In this document: in pieces, positions 41,489-50,192 of the stretch
Layout of the letters: each line of letters opens with the position of its first letter
Numbering within the stretch: the first letter of the stretch is position 1
The notes under the pieces: generated by a model
What the model was told of the DNA's origin: nothing
Database searches by the model: none
The model's input: the letters and a program-made list of their open reading frames with translations, nothing else
Made by a program: the position numbers and the translations under genes
Source of the DNA: Bacillus nakamurai
GTDB lineage: Bacteria; Bacillota; Bacilli; Bacillales; Bacillaceae
Direction: 5' to 3'
Assembly (NCBI RefSeq): GCF_001584325.1
Contig: NZ_LSAZ01000015.1
Location: 89,141 to 153,140 of the forward strand
Length of the DNA stretch: 64,000 nt

Positions 41489-42031
41489 TCATTCGCATTC
41501 ATAAACGGCGCGGATCCCGCCGATCAGCTTCGGCCTTGTACGGGCCATCGTCACATGGGCTTCTCCGAGCTCACGGCTTGATATCCGGACGGGTACGGCA
41601 ACGGGTTTTAAATGCATGCCGATGAATGTATCGCCGATGTCTATTCCGGCGTCAGCCTGAATGGCTTCGGCAAGCACGGGGGATTCCATCTGCCTGTAAG
41701 CATAAGAGGCCATCGCCCCGCCGGCTTTCGGAACGGGTACGGCTGAAACAATGGGAAGCCTGAACAGTTCGGCTGTTTCCGCCTCAATGACAAGCGCTCT
41801 GTTTAAATGCTCACAGCATTGAAAAGCGAGATATATGCCCGTTTTCTGCTTGAATTCGGCAAGTCCGCCGTAAATCAGCTCGGCCCACTCCCCGCTCCCC
41901 GAGGTGCCGATCCGGCTTCCGGCGGCTTCACTCGTACTGCATCCGATCACAAGCAGACTGCCGTTTTTCAGCCCGGCCTGCTCTTGAAATTCAGCCAGCA
42001 TGTCCGTCCATTTTTGTTTCATCTCTTCCAT
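41489..42031 (-). CDS. ywlG: YwlG family protein (UPF0340/DUF436)
   Basis: A 180-residue conserved Firmicutes protein of unknown function. [21 protein letters not shown] near residue 28 and [14 protein letters not shown] near 137 are the family's best conserved stretches. ATG 42031 follows AGAGGTG with 7-base spacing and gives the known length; a longer frame reaches into rpiB. It lies 13 bases after rpiB, probably co-transcribed. Confidence 0.88.
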   Translation of the reverse strand: MEEMKQKWTDMLAEFQEQAGLKNGSLLVIGCSTSEAAGSRIGTSGSGEWAELIYGGLAEFKQKTGIYLAFQCCEHLNRALVIEAETAELFRLPIVSAVPVPKAGGAMASYAYRQMESPVLAEAIQADAGIDIGDTFIGMHLKPVAVPVRISSRELGEAHVTMARTRPKLIGGIRAVYECE

Positions 42032-42044
42032 TGTCCAGCACCTC

Positions 42045-42494
42045 TTACAGATTTTTTTCTTCGTAATCTGCGATTTTGCCAATCCGTCTTTCGTGGCGTC
42101 CGCCCGTAAATTCAGTCGTCAGCCAGATTTTTGCGATTTCGCGCGCCAGCCCGGGGCCGATTACGCGTTCTCCCATGGCGAGAACATTCGTATCGTTGTG
42201 TTCACGTGTAGCTTTTGCGCTGAAAGTGTCATGCGCAAGCGCACAGCGTATTCCTTTTACTTTGTTTGCGGAGATGCTCATACCGATGCCTGTGCCGCAA
42301 ATTAAAATGCCTCTGTCGACTTCGCCGCTCACCACTTTTTCCGCTACAGGAAAAGCGTAGTCAGAGTAATCGACAGAACCGTTTCCGCACTCACAGCCCA
42401 TATCCATATACTCAATCTGCAATTCATCCAATAGACCCTTTATTTCCTCTCGGATATGGACGCCGCCGTGATCTGACGCTATAGCTACTTTCAT
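42045..42494 (-). CDS. rpiB: Ribose-5-phosphate isomerase B (RpiB)
   Basis: A 149-residue RpiB/LacAB sugar isomerase interconverting ribose- and ribulose-5-phosphate. [14 protein letters not shown] opens the protein, the catalytic Cys is in [16 protein letters not shown] near residue 65 and the phosphate-binding [10 protein letters not shown] near 100. ATG follows TAGGAGG. First gene of the rpiB-ywlG pair. Confidence 0.94.
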   Translation of the reverse strand: MKVAIASDHGGVHIREEIKGLLDELQIEYMDMGCECGNGSVDYSDYAFPVAEKVVSGEVDRGILICGTGIGMSISANKVKGIRCALAHDTFSAKATREHNDTNVLAMGERVIGPGLAREIAKIWLTTEFTGGRHERRIGKIADYEEKNL

Positions 42495-42642
42495 TTATTT
42501 ACCTCCTAGGTGTGGTTATGCGAAGACATCCCTCTCGTGTGGCTTGCCCCTTTCGTTTTTAGGCTCCTGCGATGTCTGTTGACTTTATTCTACTCTTTCA
42601 CGTCCGTTTTGCAAATGACCTGTTTGCACATTTTCTGACAAT

Positions 42643-43098
42643 TCACTTTCTTTCTTCGTCAAGCAATTGATCGGCAAGAAGGGTAAGCAGCTCCTCCAGC
42701 TCGTCTCTCGTCTGTTTATAGACGTCAAGCGAACCGCCGAACGGATCTGAAATGTCTCCCTTGCGCCCTGTCACATATTCTTTAATGGTAAATACTTTGT
42801 CCCGGCTGTTTTCAAACCGGCTGATAATCAGCTGTTTATGCTGTTCTGTCATGGCCAGCACCAAATCCGCCGTCTCTATATGTTCTTCCGATAAGGGAGA
42901 TGAGCTGTGGTTGAGGGCGATCCGCTTTTCAAACAGCGCTTCTACAGCGTGAGCCGATGCTTTTCCGCGCGGAGACGCGAACACTCCGGCTGAACCGACG
43001 CTGACGGTAAGCCCTTTCGTTTCCGCGATTGATTTAAAAAGCGCCTCAGCCATCGGACTGCGGCACGTGTTTCCTGTACAAACAAATATAATCTTCAT
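42643..43098 (-). CDS. ywlE: Protein-arginine-phosphatase YwlE
   Basis: A 151-residue enzyme of the low-molecular-weight phosphatase fold that removes phosphate from arginines added by McsB. The P-loop is CTGNTCRSPMAEAL with catalytic Cys 7; Thr 11 is the residue known to set phospho-arginine specificity. The general acid Asp is in ISDPFGGSLDVY near residue 118. ATG 43098 is preferred over the GTG 9 bases upstream because AGAGGTGA overlaps that GTG. Confidence 0.93.
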   Translation of the reverse strand: MKIIFVCTGNTCRSPMAEALFKSIAETKGLTVSVGSAGVFASPRGKASAHAVEALFEKRIALNHSSSPLSEEHIETADLVLAMTEQHKQLIISRFENSRDKVFTIKEYVTGRKGDISDPFGGSLDVYKQTRDELEELLTLLADQLLDEERK

Positions 43099-43171
43099 GT
43101 CTGTCACCTCTTACTGCTTATTATAAATGAAGAAAAATGAAACGGCATCTTCGTTTCTTTTTTTAAGTATC

Positions 43172-43729
43172 TTATAGCGGCAAAAGCAGTTTAAGCCCAA
43201 AACCGATTAATATCGTTCCGCCCAGCGCTTCGCTGTAGGAGCCGAGCCATGACTGCACCTTGCTTCCGATCAAAAGGCCCGCCCATGTTAAGACGGTGCT
43301 GAATGCCCCGAACAGCGCAACGGCTAAGAGCGGCTTTGAGCCGTACATTCCGAGGCCAAGCCCGACAGAAAAGCTGTCAAGGCTGACACCGACCGCAAAT
43401 ATTAATAATCCCGCTCCCGCCGGAGAAATGAACGGCTCTTCTGATTGTTTAAACGCGGCAAAAATCATCTGGGCCCCCAAGATGAAAAGCAGAGATCCGC
43501 CGATGTAAACAGCGAGCATCCCCAAAAAACCGGACAGCAGCTGTCCCGCCGCCATCCCGGCCAGCGGCATGATGACATGGAACAGCCCGATAACGAACCC
43601 TATATGAAAAATCTTCCTTTTTCTAAGCCGGACCATCCCCATTCCAAGCCCGACAGAAAAAGCGTCCATTCCTAAAGCAAATGCCATCATGCTTAAGGCC
43701 AAAAGCTCCCCTATGAATACACTCGACAT
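43172..43729 (-). CDS. mntP: MntP/YwlD-type putative manganese efflux pump
   Basis: A 185-residue protein with six membrane helices formed by two similar halves. The repeated metal motifs are [15 protein letters not shown] near residue 18 and [16 protein letters not shown] near 117, each with the Asp needed in MntP. Export of manganese is known for E. coli MntP; in Bacillus other exporters dominate, so the role is inferred. Its ribosome binding site (AAGGGGG) lies in the 3' arm of a strong hairpin that also looks like the ywlC terminator. Confidence 0.88.
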   Translation of the reverse strand: MSSVFIGELLALSMMAFALGMDAFSVGLGMGMVRLRKRKIFHIGFVIGLFHVIMPLAGMAAGQLLSGFLGMLAVYIGGSLLFILGAQMIFAAFKQSEEPFISPAGAGLLIFAVGVSLDSFSVGLGLGMYGSKPLLAVALFGAFSTVLTWAGLLIGSKVQSWLGSYSEALGGTILIGFGLKLLLPL

Positions 43730-43731
43730 GA

Positions 43732-43790
43732 TAAAAAAACCCCCTTGGACACGCCCGCTTTTTTTAGCTTATGCATGTCCGATAAGGGGT
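43732..43790 (-). promoter_or_regulatory. Terminator-like hairpin that also holds the mntP ribosome binding site
   Basis: On the minus strand ACCCCTT and GGACATGC pair with GCGTGTCC and AAGGGGGT, making a long two-part stem, and seven T residues follow immediately. The mntP start lies 3 bases after the T-run. The only ribosome binding site for mntP, AAGGGGG, is in the 3' arm, so the structure would both end ywlC transcription and mask mntP translation. Confidence 0.75.
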
Positions 43791-43797
43791 AGAACGT

Positions 43798-44838
43798 TTA
43801 ACGGATAACGGTGCCTCCGGCGGCTTTCATAAGCCTGTTCATCACGGCAAGGCCCACTCCAGTATCAGGAAAGGATTCAGAAATGATCATGTCCACCTCT
43901 GCTTCATCAAAGCTGCGGAGCGCATCATATAATGAGGAGGCCACCGTTTCAAGATCAGCCCGTTTTCCGCAGACTTTTATAAAATCAGCATGGTACAGAC
44001 CGGCGTTTTCCTCTGTCGTCAGGATACCGATCCGCTTTCCCTGCCTTTTATACCCGTCTGCCAGCTCTTGAATTCGTGCGGCGCCGCCTTCTGCGATCGC
44101 AAGCGGCGCGGAAGGCGCATAATGTGTATATTTCATTCCCGGAGAAATGGGGATCTCATCATCTTCGGTTAACCCTTTATCCACAAGAATCGGCCCGGCG
44201 ATTGCTTCAATTTGTTCCTTTGTAACGCCTCCCGGGCGAAGCAGGACAGGCTGCTCTCCCGTGCAGGAAAGAACGGTTGATTCCACTCCGATTCCCGTCG
44301 GCCCGCCGTCTACAATGCCGGCAATGCGGCCGTTTAAATCATGGGCCACATGCTCGGCCTTCGTCGGGCTGGGTTTGCCTGATAAATTGGCGCTCGGCGC
44401 TGCAATCGGCAATCCCGCTGAGCGGATGACCGAAAGCGCCACGGGATGATCCGGCATTCTGATCGCTACCGTGCTAAGCCCCGCGGTGACACGCGGTGAC
44501 AGCATACCGGGTTTACACGGCAAGACAAGAGTCAGCGCCCCCGGCCAAAATTCCCTCATGAGCTTTTCCGCTGTTTCAGGGATATAGCTGATGATACGAT
44601 CAAGCTGGCCGATGTCCGAAATATGAACGATGAGCGGATTATCGCTCGGCCTTCCTTTCGCTTCGTAAATTTTTGCCACGGCTTCCGTGTTTTCAGCGTT
44701 GGCGCCGAGGCCGTAAACAGTTTCTGTCGGAAAAGCCACAACCTCATTTTGTTGGAGCAATTCCGCAGCTTGTGTAATTTGTGGATTGTTTGTGGATAAT
44801 TCCGCTGATGAATCCACAAACCATCTTCTCGTTTTCAT
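43798..44838 (-). CDS. ywlC: Threonylcarbamoyl-AMP synthase YwlC (Sua5/TsaC)
   Basis: A 346-residue Sua5-type enzyme making threonylcarbamoyl-AMP for the t6A37 modification of tRNAs. The YrdC domain comes first (FPTETVYGLGANAENTEAV near residue 36, KGRPSDNPLIVH, SANLSGKPSPTKAEHV), then a linker (ISPGMKYTHYAP) and the C-terminal Sua5 domain. Its start region and upstream sequence contain a cluster of DnaA boxes, known in B. subtilis as a DnaA-bound site. Confidence 0.95.
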   Translation of the reverse strand: MKTRRWFVDSSAELSTNNPQITQAAELLQQNEVVAFPTETVYGLGANAENTEAVAKIYEAKGRPSDNPLIVHISDIGQLDRIISYIPETAEKLMREFWPGALTLVLPCKPGMLSPRVTAGLSTVAIRMPDHPVALSVIRSAGLPIAAPSANLSGKPSPTKAEHVAHDLNGRIAGIVDGGPTGIGVESTVLSCTGEQPVLLRPGGVTKEQIEAIAGPILVDKGLTEDDEIPISPGMKYTHYAPSAPLAIAEGGAARIQELADGYKRQGKRIGILTTEENAGLYHADFIKVCGKRADLETVASSLYDALRSFDEAEVDMIISESFPDTGVGLAVMNRLMKAAGGTVIR

Positions 44839-44988
44839 GTATAACCAAACTCCTTATTTTAAAGCGGTAAAACTTTATTTTCTCTCGTATATTCCTTTTG
44901 AAAGTATAAAAGATGTCCTTCAATAAAACAAGTGTTATCCACAATATGTGGACAACACTCTGCAATAAGTGGATAACTATGTGTATAA
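44791..44988. promoter_or_regulatory. DnaA-box cluster at the ywlC start and upstream
   Basis: Exact DnaA boxes TTATCCACA lie at 44799-44791 (minus) and 44935-44943 (plus). One-mismatch boxes lie at 44955-44947 (TTGTCCACA), 44976-44968 (TTATCCACT) and 44988-44980 (TTATACACA), all minus. Five boxes in 200 bases, four of them within 54 bases, is far above chance. B. subtilis ywlC is one of the DnaA-bound regions reported outside oriC. Confidence 0.85.
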
Positions 44989-44994
44989 GTCAGC

Positions 44995-45438
44995 TTAAGC
45001 GGAGGTTTTCACCATTAAAAATGAACCCTTTGTGCGTAATGAATCGCGAAAGTGCTCGGACGCATACAGCTCTTCAGGCATCTCGCCGCACGTTTCAAAC
45101 CCCATGACATTCAGAAATTCTGCGGATGAGATCTGGTTGGCCACTAAGTACACATCTTTAATCTGATGTTTTTCACACAGTACTTCCATACTCTGAAACA
45201 GCGTGACGATATGGCTTTGATTCAGCCTGTCCGACATGACGAGCGACCGAAGAAGCCCTTTCCCCCCGCTGACTTTTTCGATGCCCAGGCATGCCGCAAT
45301 CTGCTTTTCGCTGTCCTCCAGCATGATAAACCGGCTGACGCTTTGATCAATTTCTGCATGCGCTGTGTCTGCCTGTCTCAAAAAGGTCTCAAGCGCCTCC
45401 GTGTCTTTATCCCTTGCCACTCTCAGCTGATAAAACAT
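44995..45438 (-). CDS. ywlB: GNAT-like acetyltransferase YwlB
   Basis: A 147-residue GNAT-fold protein. The central strand (FIMLEDSEKQIAACLGIEK) is followed by GGKGLLRSLVMSD near residue 65, which replaces the usual acetyl-CoA loop and strand, and a C-terminal strand ends in GSFLMVKTSA. Substrate unknown. ATG 45438 is 5 bases from GGGGTGA; the frame extends 36 bases upstream. It lies between spoIIR and the DnaA-box cluster. Confidence 0.78.
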   Translation of the reverse strand: MFYQLRVARDKDTEALETFLRQADTAHAEIDQSVSRFIMLEDSEKQIAACLGIEKVSGGKGLLRSLVMSDRLNQSHIVTLFQSMEVLCEKHQIKDVYLVANQISSAEFLNVMGFETCGEMPEELYASEHFRDSLRTKGSFLMVKTSA

Positions 45439-45509
45439 ACATTTCACCCCGTTTGCATCATCTCTTTCTTCCAATCTATGAAACGAATCTGATTTTATAC
45501 CTCTTCGTT

Positions 45510-46190
45510 TCAGGAAAACAGATCAGAAATCCAATCAACGAGGAAAAACTTAACTTCGGTATCACTGTCTTCTTTATCATCTTTTTTAGCCTTATCTGTC
45601 TTTTGCTTTAGATCATCAAGGGCTTTTGCCGTCTGTTTCTGTGTTTCTTCCTGCTGCTGATTTTTGTCTTCTTGGTCTTTTACTGCTTCTCCATTTGAAA
45701 AATCAAGGAAACAAAGCGGCGGGAACAGGACACACCACCAGTTGGCGCCTTCCCCTTCGCCGAGTGTAATCAAAATCGCTTCGTATTTTCCCGCAGGATA
45801 AACCATATTGCCGTAAAGCTTTGTCGGAAACGAGATTTTATTAAAATCGACCGAGACGGATTGGTGCATGCCCTTTTTTTTCATGGTTTCTTTGGCGATT
45901 TCCTTGATCTCCGGCAGCTTTGAGCGAATGAGACGGCGCGCTTCTTCAATCGAAGTGATGTCTTTAACCCAGCCCGTGATCTCTTTATTGACGGCATCTC
46001 TGATCTGGCGCTTGAGCTTTTGATCTTTGTCATCATCGCTGTTTGCCAATATCCGCAGGCGAATTGCTTCATCTGGTATAACAACCGGTTCATTGGCTGA
46101 TGCCTGTGCCGTTTCTTCTTTTGTCAAACCTGCAAGCGCACCTGATAATAACAGAAAGATATATATACAAATCATCATTGTTTGTTTCAT
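45510..46190 (-). CDS. spoIIR: Sporulation signalling protein SpoIIR
   Basis: A 226-residue secreted forespore protein that triggers SpoIIGA to process pro-sigma-E across the septum. The signal peptide is MMICIYIFLLLSGALAG; conserved core stretches are IPDEAIRLRILANSDDDKDQ near residue 38 and NWWCVLFPPLCFLDF near 148. The tail is Lys/Glu/Gln rich. ATG 46190 is used; a GTG 9 bases earlier is also plausible and better spaced from GGAG. A sigma-F promoter lies upstream. Confidence 0.93.
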   Translation of the reverse strand: MKQTMMICIYIFLLLSGALAGLTKEETAQASANEPVVIPDEAIRLRILANSDDDKDQKLKRQIRDAVNKEITGWVKDITSIEEARRLIRSKLPEIKEIAKETMKKKGMHQSVSVDFNKISFPTKLYGNMVYPAGKYEAILITLGEGEGANWWCVLFPPLCFLDFSNGEAVKDQEDKNQQQEETQKQTAKALDDLKQKTDKAKKDDKEDSDTEVKFFLVDWISDLFS

Positions 46191-46229
46191 GGTCCCCACC
46201 GTTCCTCTCCGTGCTTTTTATCTTAGTCC

Positions 46230-46259
46230 CATTATGGACAAGGCAGAAAAGGTTTAAAC
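46230..46259 (-). promoter_or_regulatory. Sigma-F promoter of spoIIR
   Basis: Minus-strand GTTTA (46259-46255), a 15-base spacer and GTCCATAATG (46239-46230). The -10 resembles that of spoIIQ in this window, with the same spacing. Confidence 0.7.
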
Positions 46260-46290
46260 CGGCGGGGAGAAAAAAATCTAGTAAGCTGAT

Positions 46291-46338
46291 AATCTGTGTT
46301 TGTAAACTCAGATTATGGTACGATATTATTTTGATAGG
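46291..46338 (+). promoter_or_regulatory. Dyad and possible promoter of ywlA
   Basis: A 24-base dyad (46291-46314): arms AATCTG-GTTT and AAAC-CAGATT, broken only by single bases and a GT centre. TTGTAA within it and TATTAT 18 bases downstream could form a promoter, so a protein on the dyad would cover the -35. Confidence 0.45.
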
Positions 46339-46348
46339 AGGGTTATTG

Positions 46349-46723
46349 ATGAAATATAATTATACCGTGCTGCTGTCGGCGGCCACTATGTCTGTCATTT
46401 ATTCAATTTTGTATGTCCATCAATTTGTTATTGCAGCTTTAATCACGATGGCCTTTTACTTTTTGTTTCCTTATTTAATTTTTGCCCTGCCGCTTCAATA
46501 TTACATGAATAAGAAGCCGAAAAGGTTTCATCCGCTTTATTTTATCTATTATTTAGCGGCCTCGTTTATTGCCAACTGCATCATCTTCGGCATTTTACAG
46601 CCATCCGGTGAGTCTTTGTTCAGCAATTCGGCCTTTTATATCTTCGCAGTATTAACGGCCGTTGTATATTGGGTATGGGATTCTGTATTGCTGCAAAAAC
46701 AGCGGCCCGCTACAGAAGCGTAA
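46349..46723 (+). CDS. ywlA: Small membrane protein, YwlA-like
   Basis: A 124-residue hydrophobic protein with about four membrane segments (for example VIAALITMAFYFLFPYLIF and IYYLAASFIANCIIFGIL). ATG 46349 follows TAGGAGGG with good spacing; the frame upstream is antisense to spoIIR and is ignored. No domain is recognised; the name is from position. Its 3' end overlaps the convergent ywkF by 14 bases. Confidence 0.65.
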   Translation: MKYNYTVLLSAATMSVIYSILYVHQFVIAALITMAFYFLFPYLIFALPLQYYMNKKPKRFHPLYFIYYLAASFIANCIIFGILQPSGESLFSNSAFYIFAVLTAVVYWVWDSVLLQKQRPATEA

Positions 46724-46988
46724 TGAGCAAACAAACGGCAGAAGGAACCGCGGCGAGAAAAAAAGCGGAGGCCATCTTCAAACGGGCGTGCCGTCCTTCT
46801 TTTGTTTCCGAATGATAATTCGCCCTCTGCTCTTCTCCGCTGACGGCTAAGCCGGATACAATGATTGACATTACGATGAGAATGGCTGAAACGGTTCCGT
46901 AGATCATGTCATGCCGTATTGGCAAAATGAAGCCTGCTGCAAAGGCAGCGGAGGCCAGAATACATCCTGCGGCAAAAGCTTTTTTCAT
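46710..46988 (-). CDS. ywkF: Small membrane protein YwkF
   Basis: A 92-residue protein with three hydrophobic segments (about 4-20, 30-50 and 72-90) and a charged loop (SGEEQRANYHSETKEGRHAR). Start ATG 46988 follows AAAGGGG. The family is small and uncharacterised. It overlaps ywlA tail to tail, with no terminator visible between them. Confidence 0.7.
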   Translation of the reverse strand: MKKAFAAGCILASAAFAAGFILPIRHDMIYGTVSAILIVMSIIVSGLAVSGEEQRANYHSETKEGRHARLKMASAFFLAAVPSAVCLLITLL

Positions 46989-47018
46989 CGCGGGGCCCCT
47001 TTCATTTTCTTTTCATTG

Positions 47019-47057
47019 TAACAAAAGCCTGCCGTGTGCGTCACCGGCAGGCTTTCT
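47019..47057 (-). terminator. Terminator after prmC
   Basis: Minus-strand AAGCCTGCCG and CGGCAGGCTT around a 10-base loop, followed by TTGTTAC. Confidence 0.8.
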
Positions 47058-47060
47058 CGT

Positions 47061-47918
47061 TCATTTGATGACCGCGCACACGGTCCTGTCTTTTCCATTA
47101 ATGTCCTTCAGAACCTCAACCTCTGCATTCGGAAATGAATGACAGAACAGTTCCTTTACGGCTTTCCCCTGGTTATATCCGATTTCAAAAACGACAAGCG
47201 CCTTGTCCTTGATGACAAGCGGCAGCTCCTCCATAAAACGCTTATAAAATTTCAAACCGTCGCCGCCGTCAGTCAGGGCGTGAAGCGGCTCATGGAAACG
47301 GACGATATCCGATAAGCCGGCCATCTCTTCTTCAGAAATATATGGCGGATTTGAAACAATGATGTCCGCTTTTTCACCTGATGAGATAAATGGGCCGAGC
47401 AGGTCGCCTTGAAAAAAGCGCACGTCCGCTCCGAGGTTTTTCGCATTTTTTTCCGCCACTTGGAGCGCTTCTTTCGAAATATCCGCCGCGGATACCGAAA
47501 GCCGCTCGTTTTCAAGCGCAAGTGTCACCGCAATGGCCCCGCTTCCCGTGCCGATATCCAATACACTCAGTCTTTCTTCTGCAGGAAACACAAGCTTTTG
47601 TTTTTCCAGCAGGTGATACACCACTTCTTCCGTTTCCGGACGCGGGATCAGGACATCATCATTCACAAAAAACTCTCGGCCGTAAAAATATTCTTTTCCG
47701 ATAATATATTGGATCGGAATGCCTTCTTTATGCATTTCCACATGCCGTTTGAATCGATAAAGCTCATCTTCCCCGACAGGCTCCCGGAGGCTCGCGAGAA
47801 GCTTGCTCCGCTCCATGCCTGTATCATTTGACAGCAGCAGCTCGGCCGCGTTTTTGTCTCTTCCCGCTTCAGTTAAATAAGAAGAAGCCCAGCTTAGGGC
47901 TTCAAAAACAGTCTTCAT
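47061..47918 (-). CDS. prmC: Release factor glutamine methyltransferase PrmC
   Basis: A 285-residue SAM-dependent enzyme that methylates the GGQ glutamine of release factors. The SAM motif is SVLDIGTGSGAIAVTLAL near residue 113 and the catalytic NPPY lies in IIVSNPPYISEEEM near 187; the N-terminal helical domain binds the release factor. It begins one base after the prfA stop, so enzyme and substrate are translated together. Confidence 0.95.
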   Translation of the reverse strand: MKTVFEALSWASSYLTEAGRDKNAAELLLSNDTGMERSKLLASLREPVGEDELYRFKRHVEMHKEGIPIQYIIGKEYFYGREFFVNDDVLIPRPETEEVVYHLLEKQKLVFPAEERLSVLDIGTGSGAIAVTLALENERLSVSAADISKEALQVAEKNAKNLGADVRFFQGDLLGPFISSGEKADIIVSNPPYISEEEMAGLSDIVRFHEPLHALTDGGDGLKFYKRFMEELPLVIKDKALVVFEIGYNQGKAVKELFCHSFPNAEVEVLKDINGKDRTVCAVIK

Positions 47919-47919
47919 C

Positions 47920-48990
47920 TTAATTTTCCGCCTGCTGGAGCCTGCTTGACTGGTCTTCTACGATTAATGCTTCAACCACTTCGTCAAGTTTGCCTTCCAG
48001 GATTTGATCCAGCTTTTGAATCGTCAGGCCGATTCTGTGATCCGTCACGCGGTTTTGCGGGAAATTGTACGTGCGGATACGCTCAGAACGGTCGCCTGAG
48101 CCGACGGCTGATTTACGGTTTTGATCGTATTCAGCCTGGGCTTCTTGCTGGAATTTGTCATAAACTCTGGCGCGGAGCACCTTCATCGCTTTTTCTTTGT
48201 TTTTGATTTGGGACTTTTCATCCTGGCAGGATACGACGACACCTGTCGGCAAATGCGTTAAGCGTACGGCTGACATTGTCGTGTTTACGCTTTGTCCGCC
48301 CGGTCCGCTTGATGCAAATGTATCAACGCGGATGTCCTTTTCATGGATATCCACCTCTACCTCTTCTGCTTCCGGAAGACATGCGACGGTGGCTGTAGAA
48401 GTATGGATGCGGCCGCCTGATTCCGTTTCCGGCACACGCTGAACACGGTGCGCTCCGTTTTCATACTTCAGCTTGGAGTACGCGCCTTTACCCGTAATCA
48501 TAAATATAATTTCCTTATAACCGCCCGTACCGGTCACGCTGGCTTCCATTACCTCGGTTTTCCAGCCTTGGATTTCAGCATAACGCGAATACATTCTGTA
48601 GAGATTTCCCGCAAACAGTGCGGCTTCTTCTCCGCCAGCGGCACCGCGAATCTCCATGATAACGTTTTTATCATCGTTCGGGTCTTTCGGAATGAGAAGC
48701 ACTTTTAATCGCTCTGATAAGGCCTCCGTCTCACCCTGCAATTCGGAGATTTCTTCCTTCACCATGTCTCTCATATCAGCATCAAGCTTTTCCTCAAGCA
48801 TTGCTTTCGCATCGGCAAGCTGTTCTGATGCGTCTCTGTATTGTCTATAGACATCAACGGTTTCTTGTATATCAGATTGCTCTTTAGAATATTCTCTAAG
48901 CTTTTTCGGATCGTTAACCACTTCCGGATCACTTAAAAGCTCATTTAATTTCTCATATCGTTCTTCAATTGACTGTAAACGGTCTAACAC
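47920..48990 (-). CDS. prfA: Peptide chain release factor 1 (RF1)
   Basis: A 356-residue class I release factor reading UAA and UAG. The GGQ catalytic loop is in [20 protein letters not shown] near residue 232, and the decoding domain precedes it. GTG 48990 is chosen since AGAGGTGA is spaced for it; a GTG 9 bases earlier lies inside that site. The product starts [20 protein letters not shown]. Followed directly by prmC. Confidence 0.97.
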   Translation of the reverse strand: MLDRLQSIEERYEKLNELLSDPEVVNDPKKLREYSKEQSDIQETVDVYRQYRDASEQLADAKAMLEEKLDADMRDMVKEEISELQGETEALSERLKVLLIPKDPNDDKNVIMEIRGAAGGEEAALFAGNLYRMYSRYAEIQGWKTEVMEASVTGTGGYKEIIFMITGKGAYSKLKYENGAHRVQRVPETESGGRIHTSTATVACLPEAEEVEVDIHEKDIRVDTFASSGPGGQSVNTTMSAVRLTHLPTGVVVSCQDEKSQIKNKEKAMKVLRARVYDKFQQEAQAEYDQNRKSAVGSGDRSERIRTYNFPQNRVTDHRIGLTIQKLDQILEGKLDEVVEALIVEDQSSRLQQAEN

Positions 48991-49102
48991 GGTCTTCACC
49001 TCTGTTTTCCTGTGCGTAACATTATCATTATAGTATAGGGCTTATCACCAGTCAAAAGCAATTCGCCTCTGTTATACTAAAGCAAAAAAAGGAGGAATCG
49101 GT

Positions 49103-49486
49103 TTGCTTAAATCCATCCATCATATAGCAATCATATGCTCTGATTATGAAAAGTCGAAAGCTTTTTATACCGAGACGCTCGGTTTTGAAATCATTCAAGA
49201 AACATACCGTCAGGAGCGCGGGTCATATAAGCTTGATCTGGCCCTTGGGGGCTCGTATGCGATCGAGCTGTTTTCCTTTCCTCATCCGCCCGAGCGTCCG
49301 ACCCGGCCTGAAGCCGCCGGTCTGCGCCACCTTGCCTTCACCGTCACTAATCTTGAAGACGCCGTCCGGGAATTGAGGGACAAAGGCGTCGAAACAGAAC
49401 CGGTGAGAACCGACCCTTTGACAGGCAAACGGTTTACTTTTTTCTTTGATCCCGACAGGCTTCCCCTCGAACTGTATGAAGCATAA
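49103..49486 (+). CDS. ywkD: VOC/glyoxalase-family protein YwkD
   Basis: A 127-residue vicinal-oxygen-chelate protein. Two beta-alpha-beta-beta-beta halves are seen, with metal-type residues His in SIHHIAIIC near the start, Glu in YAIELFSFP near 55, His in LRHLAFTV near 76 and Glu in PLELYEA at the end. It starts at TTG 49103 behind AAGGAGG. The closest named families are glyoxalase and SMU1112c/YaeR-type proteins; the substrate is unknown. Confidence 0.85.
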   Translation: MLKSIHHIAIICSDYEKSKAFYTETLGFEIIQETYRQERGSYKLDLALGGSYAIELFSFPHPPERPTRPEAAGLRHLAFTVTNLEDAVRELRDKGVETEPVRTDPLTGKRFTFFFDPDRLPLELYEA

Positions 49487-49545
49487 CGTTTTTTGAAGAA
49501 AAGCCGCTTTCTTTGGCGAATTCCTTCTTGTTTTGTCTAACGTGA

Positions 49546-49570
49546 AGGGAACTGCTTCTCATGGTCGAAT
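49546..49570 (+). promoter_or_regulatory. Sigma-H-like promoter of racA
   Basis: AGGGAAC (49546-49552), a 14-base spacer and GAAT (49567-49570) resemble the sigma-H elements and share spacing with the spo0F promoter in this window. Agrees with the known early-sporulation expression of racA. Confidence 0.5.
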
Positions 49571-49597
49571 ACCTAGCTGAAAAGGAGGTATGTGATC

Positions 49598-50158
49598 ATG
49601 AATACAAACATGGCCGCAAAAGAACTCGGCGTCTCCGCAAAAACGGTGCAAAGATGGGTCAAGCAGCTGAACCTTCCGGCTGAACGGAATGAGCTTGGAC
49701 ACTATTCCTTTACGGCTGCAGATCTTGACGTGCTGAAATCGGTCAAAAAGCAAATTGCAGAAGGTACGGCGCTTCAGGACATTCAAGTCCCCCGGCAGCC
49801 TAAAAAACGGGCGGGTTTCATTTTACAAAGGACAACAAGCGGCGGCGCCGAACGAAAATTGGAAGAGCTGGAGCGTAAGCTGGACATCCTCACGAAGGAA
49901 AAGCAGGACGAGCATCAGCTGCTTTCGAGAATTGAAGAGCTGGAACGGCAGCTAAAGCAAAAGGCAGATGAAGGGGTTTCTTATCAGCTGCTTCAGCACA
50001 GACGGGAAATCGACGATCTCAATGCCGAATTGCAATCATTGGCCTCACGCATCCAAGAACTTTCCCAGCCAGACCCCCTCTCAGAAACAGCCGCTTCTTC
50101 AGAAAATACGAAACCCAGAAAAAAAACACGGTTCTTACCATTCAAATTTCAATTTTAA
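49598..50158 (+). CDS. racA: Chromosome-anchoring protein RacA
   Basis: A 186-residue protein that coats the origin region and ties it to the cell pole through DivIVA during axial filament formation. A MerR-type helix-turn-helix at the N-terminus ([20 protein letters not shown]) is followed by a basic linker and a coiled coil at about 85-155 ([19 protein letters not shown]), then a basic tail. ATG 49598 is 9 bases from AAAGGAGG; GTG 49592 is too close. Confidence 0.94.
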   Translation: MNTNMAAKELGVSAKTVQRWVKQLNLPAERNELGHYSFTAADLDVLKSVKKQIAEGTALQDIQVPRQPKKRAGFILQRTTSGGAERKLEELERKLDILTKEKQDEHQLLSRIEELERQLKQKADEGVSYQLLQHRREIDDLNAELQSLASRIQELSQPDPLSETAASSENTKPRKKTRFLPFKFQF

Positions 50159-50192
50159 TAAAAAAAGCTCCCCGAAACAGGGAGCTTTTTTA
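50158..50192. terminator. Bidirectional terminator between racA and ywkB
   Basis: Arms AAAAAGCTCCC and GGGAGCTTTTT around CGAAACA, with A- and T-runs. Confidence 0.88.
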
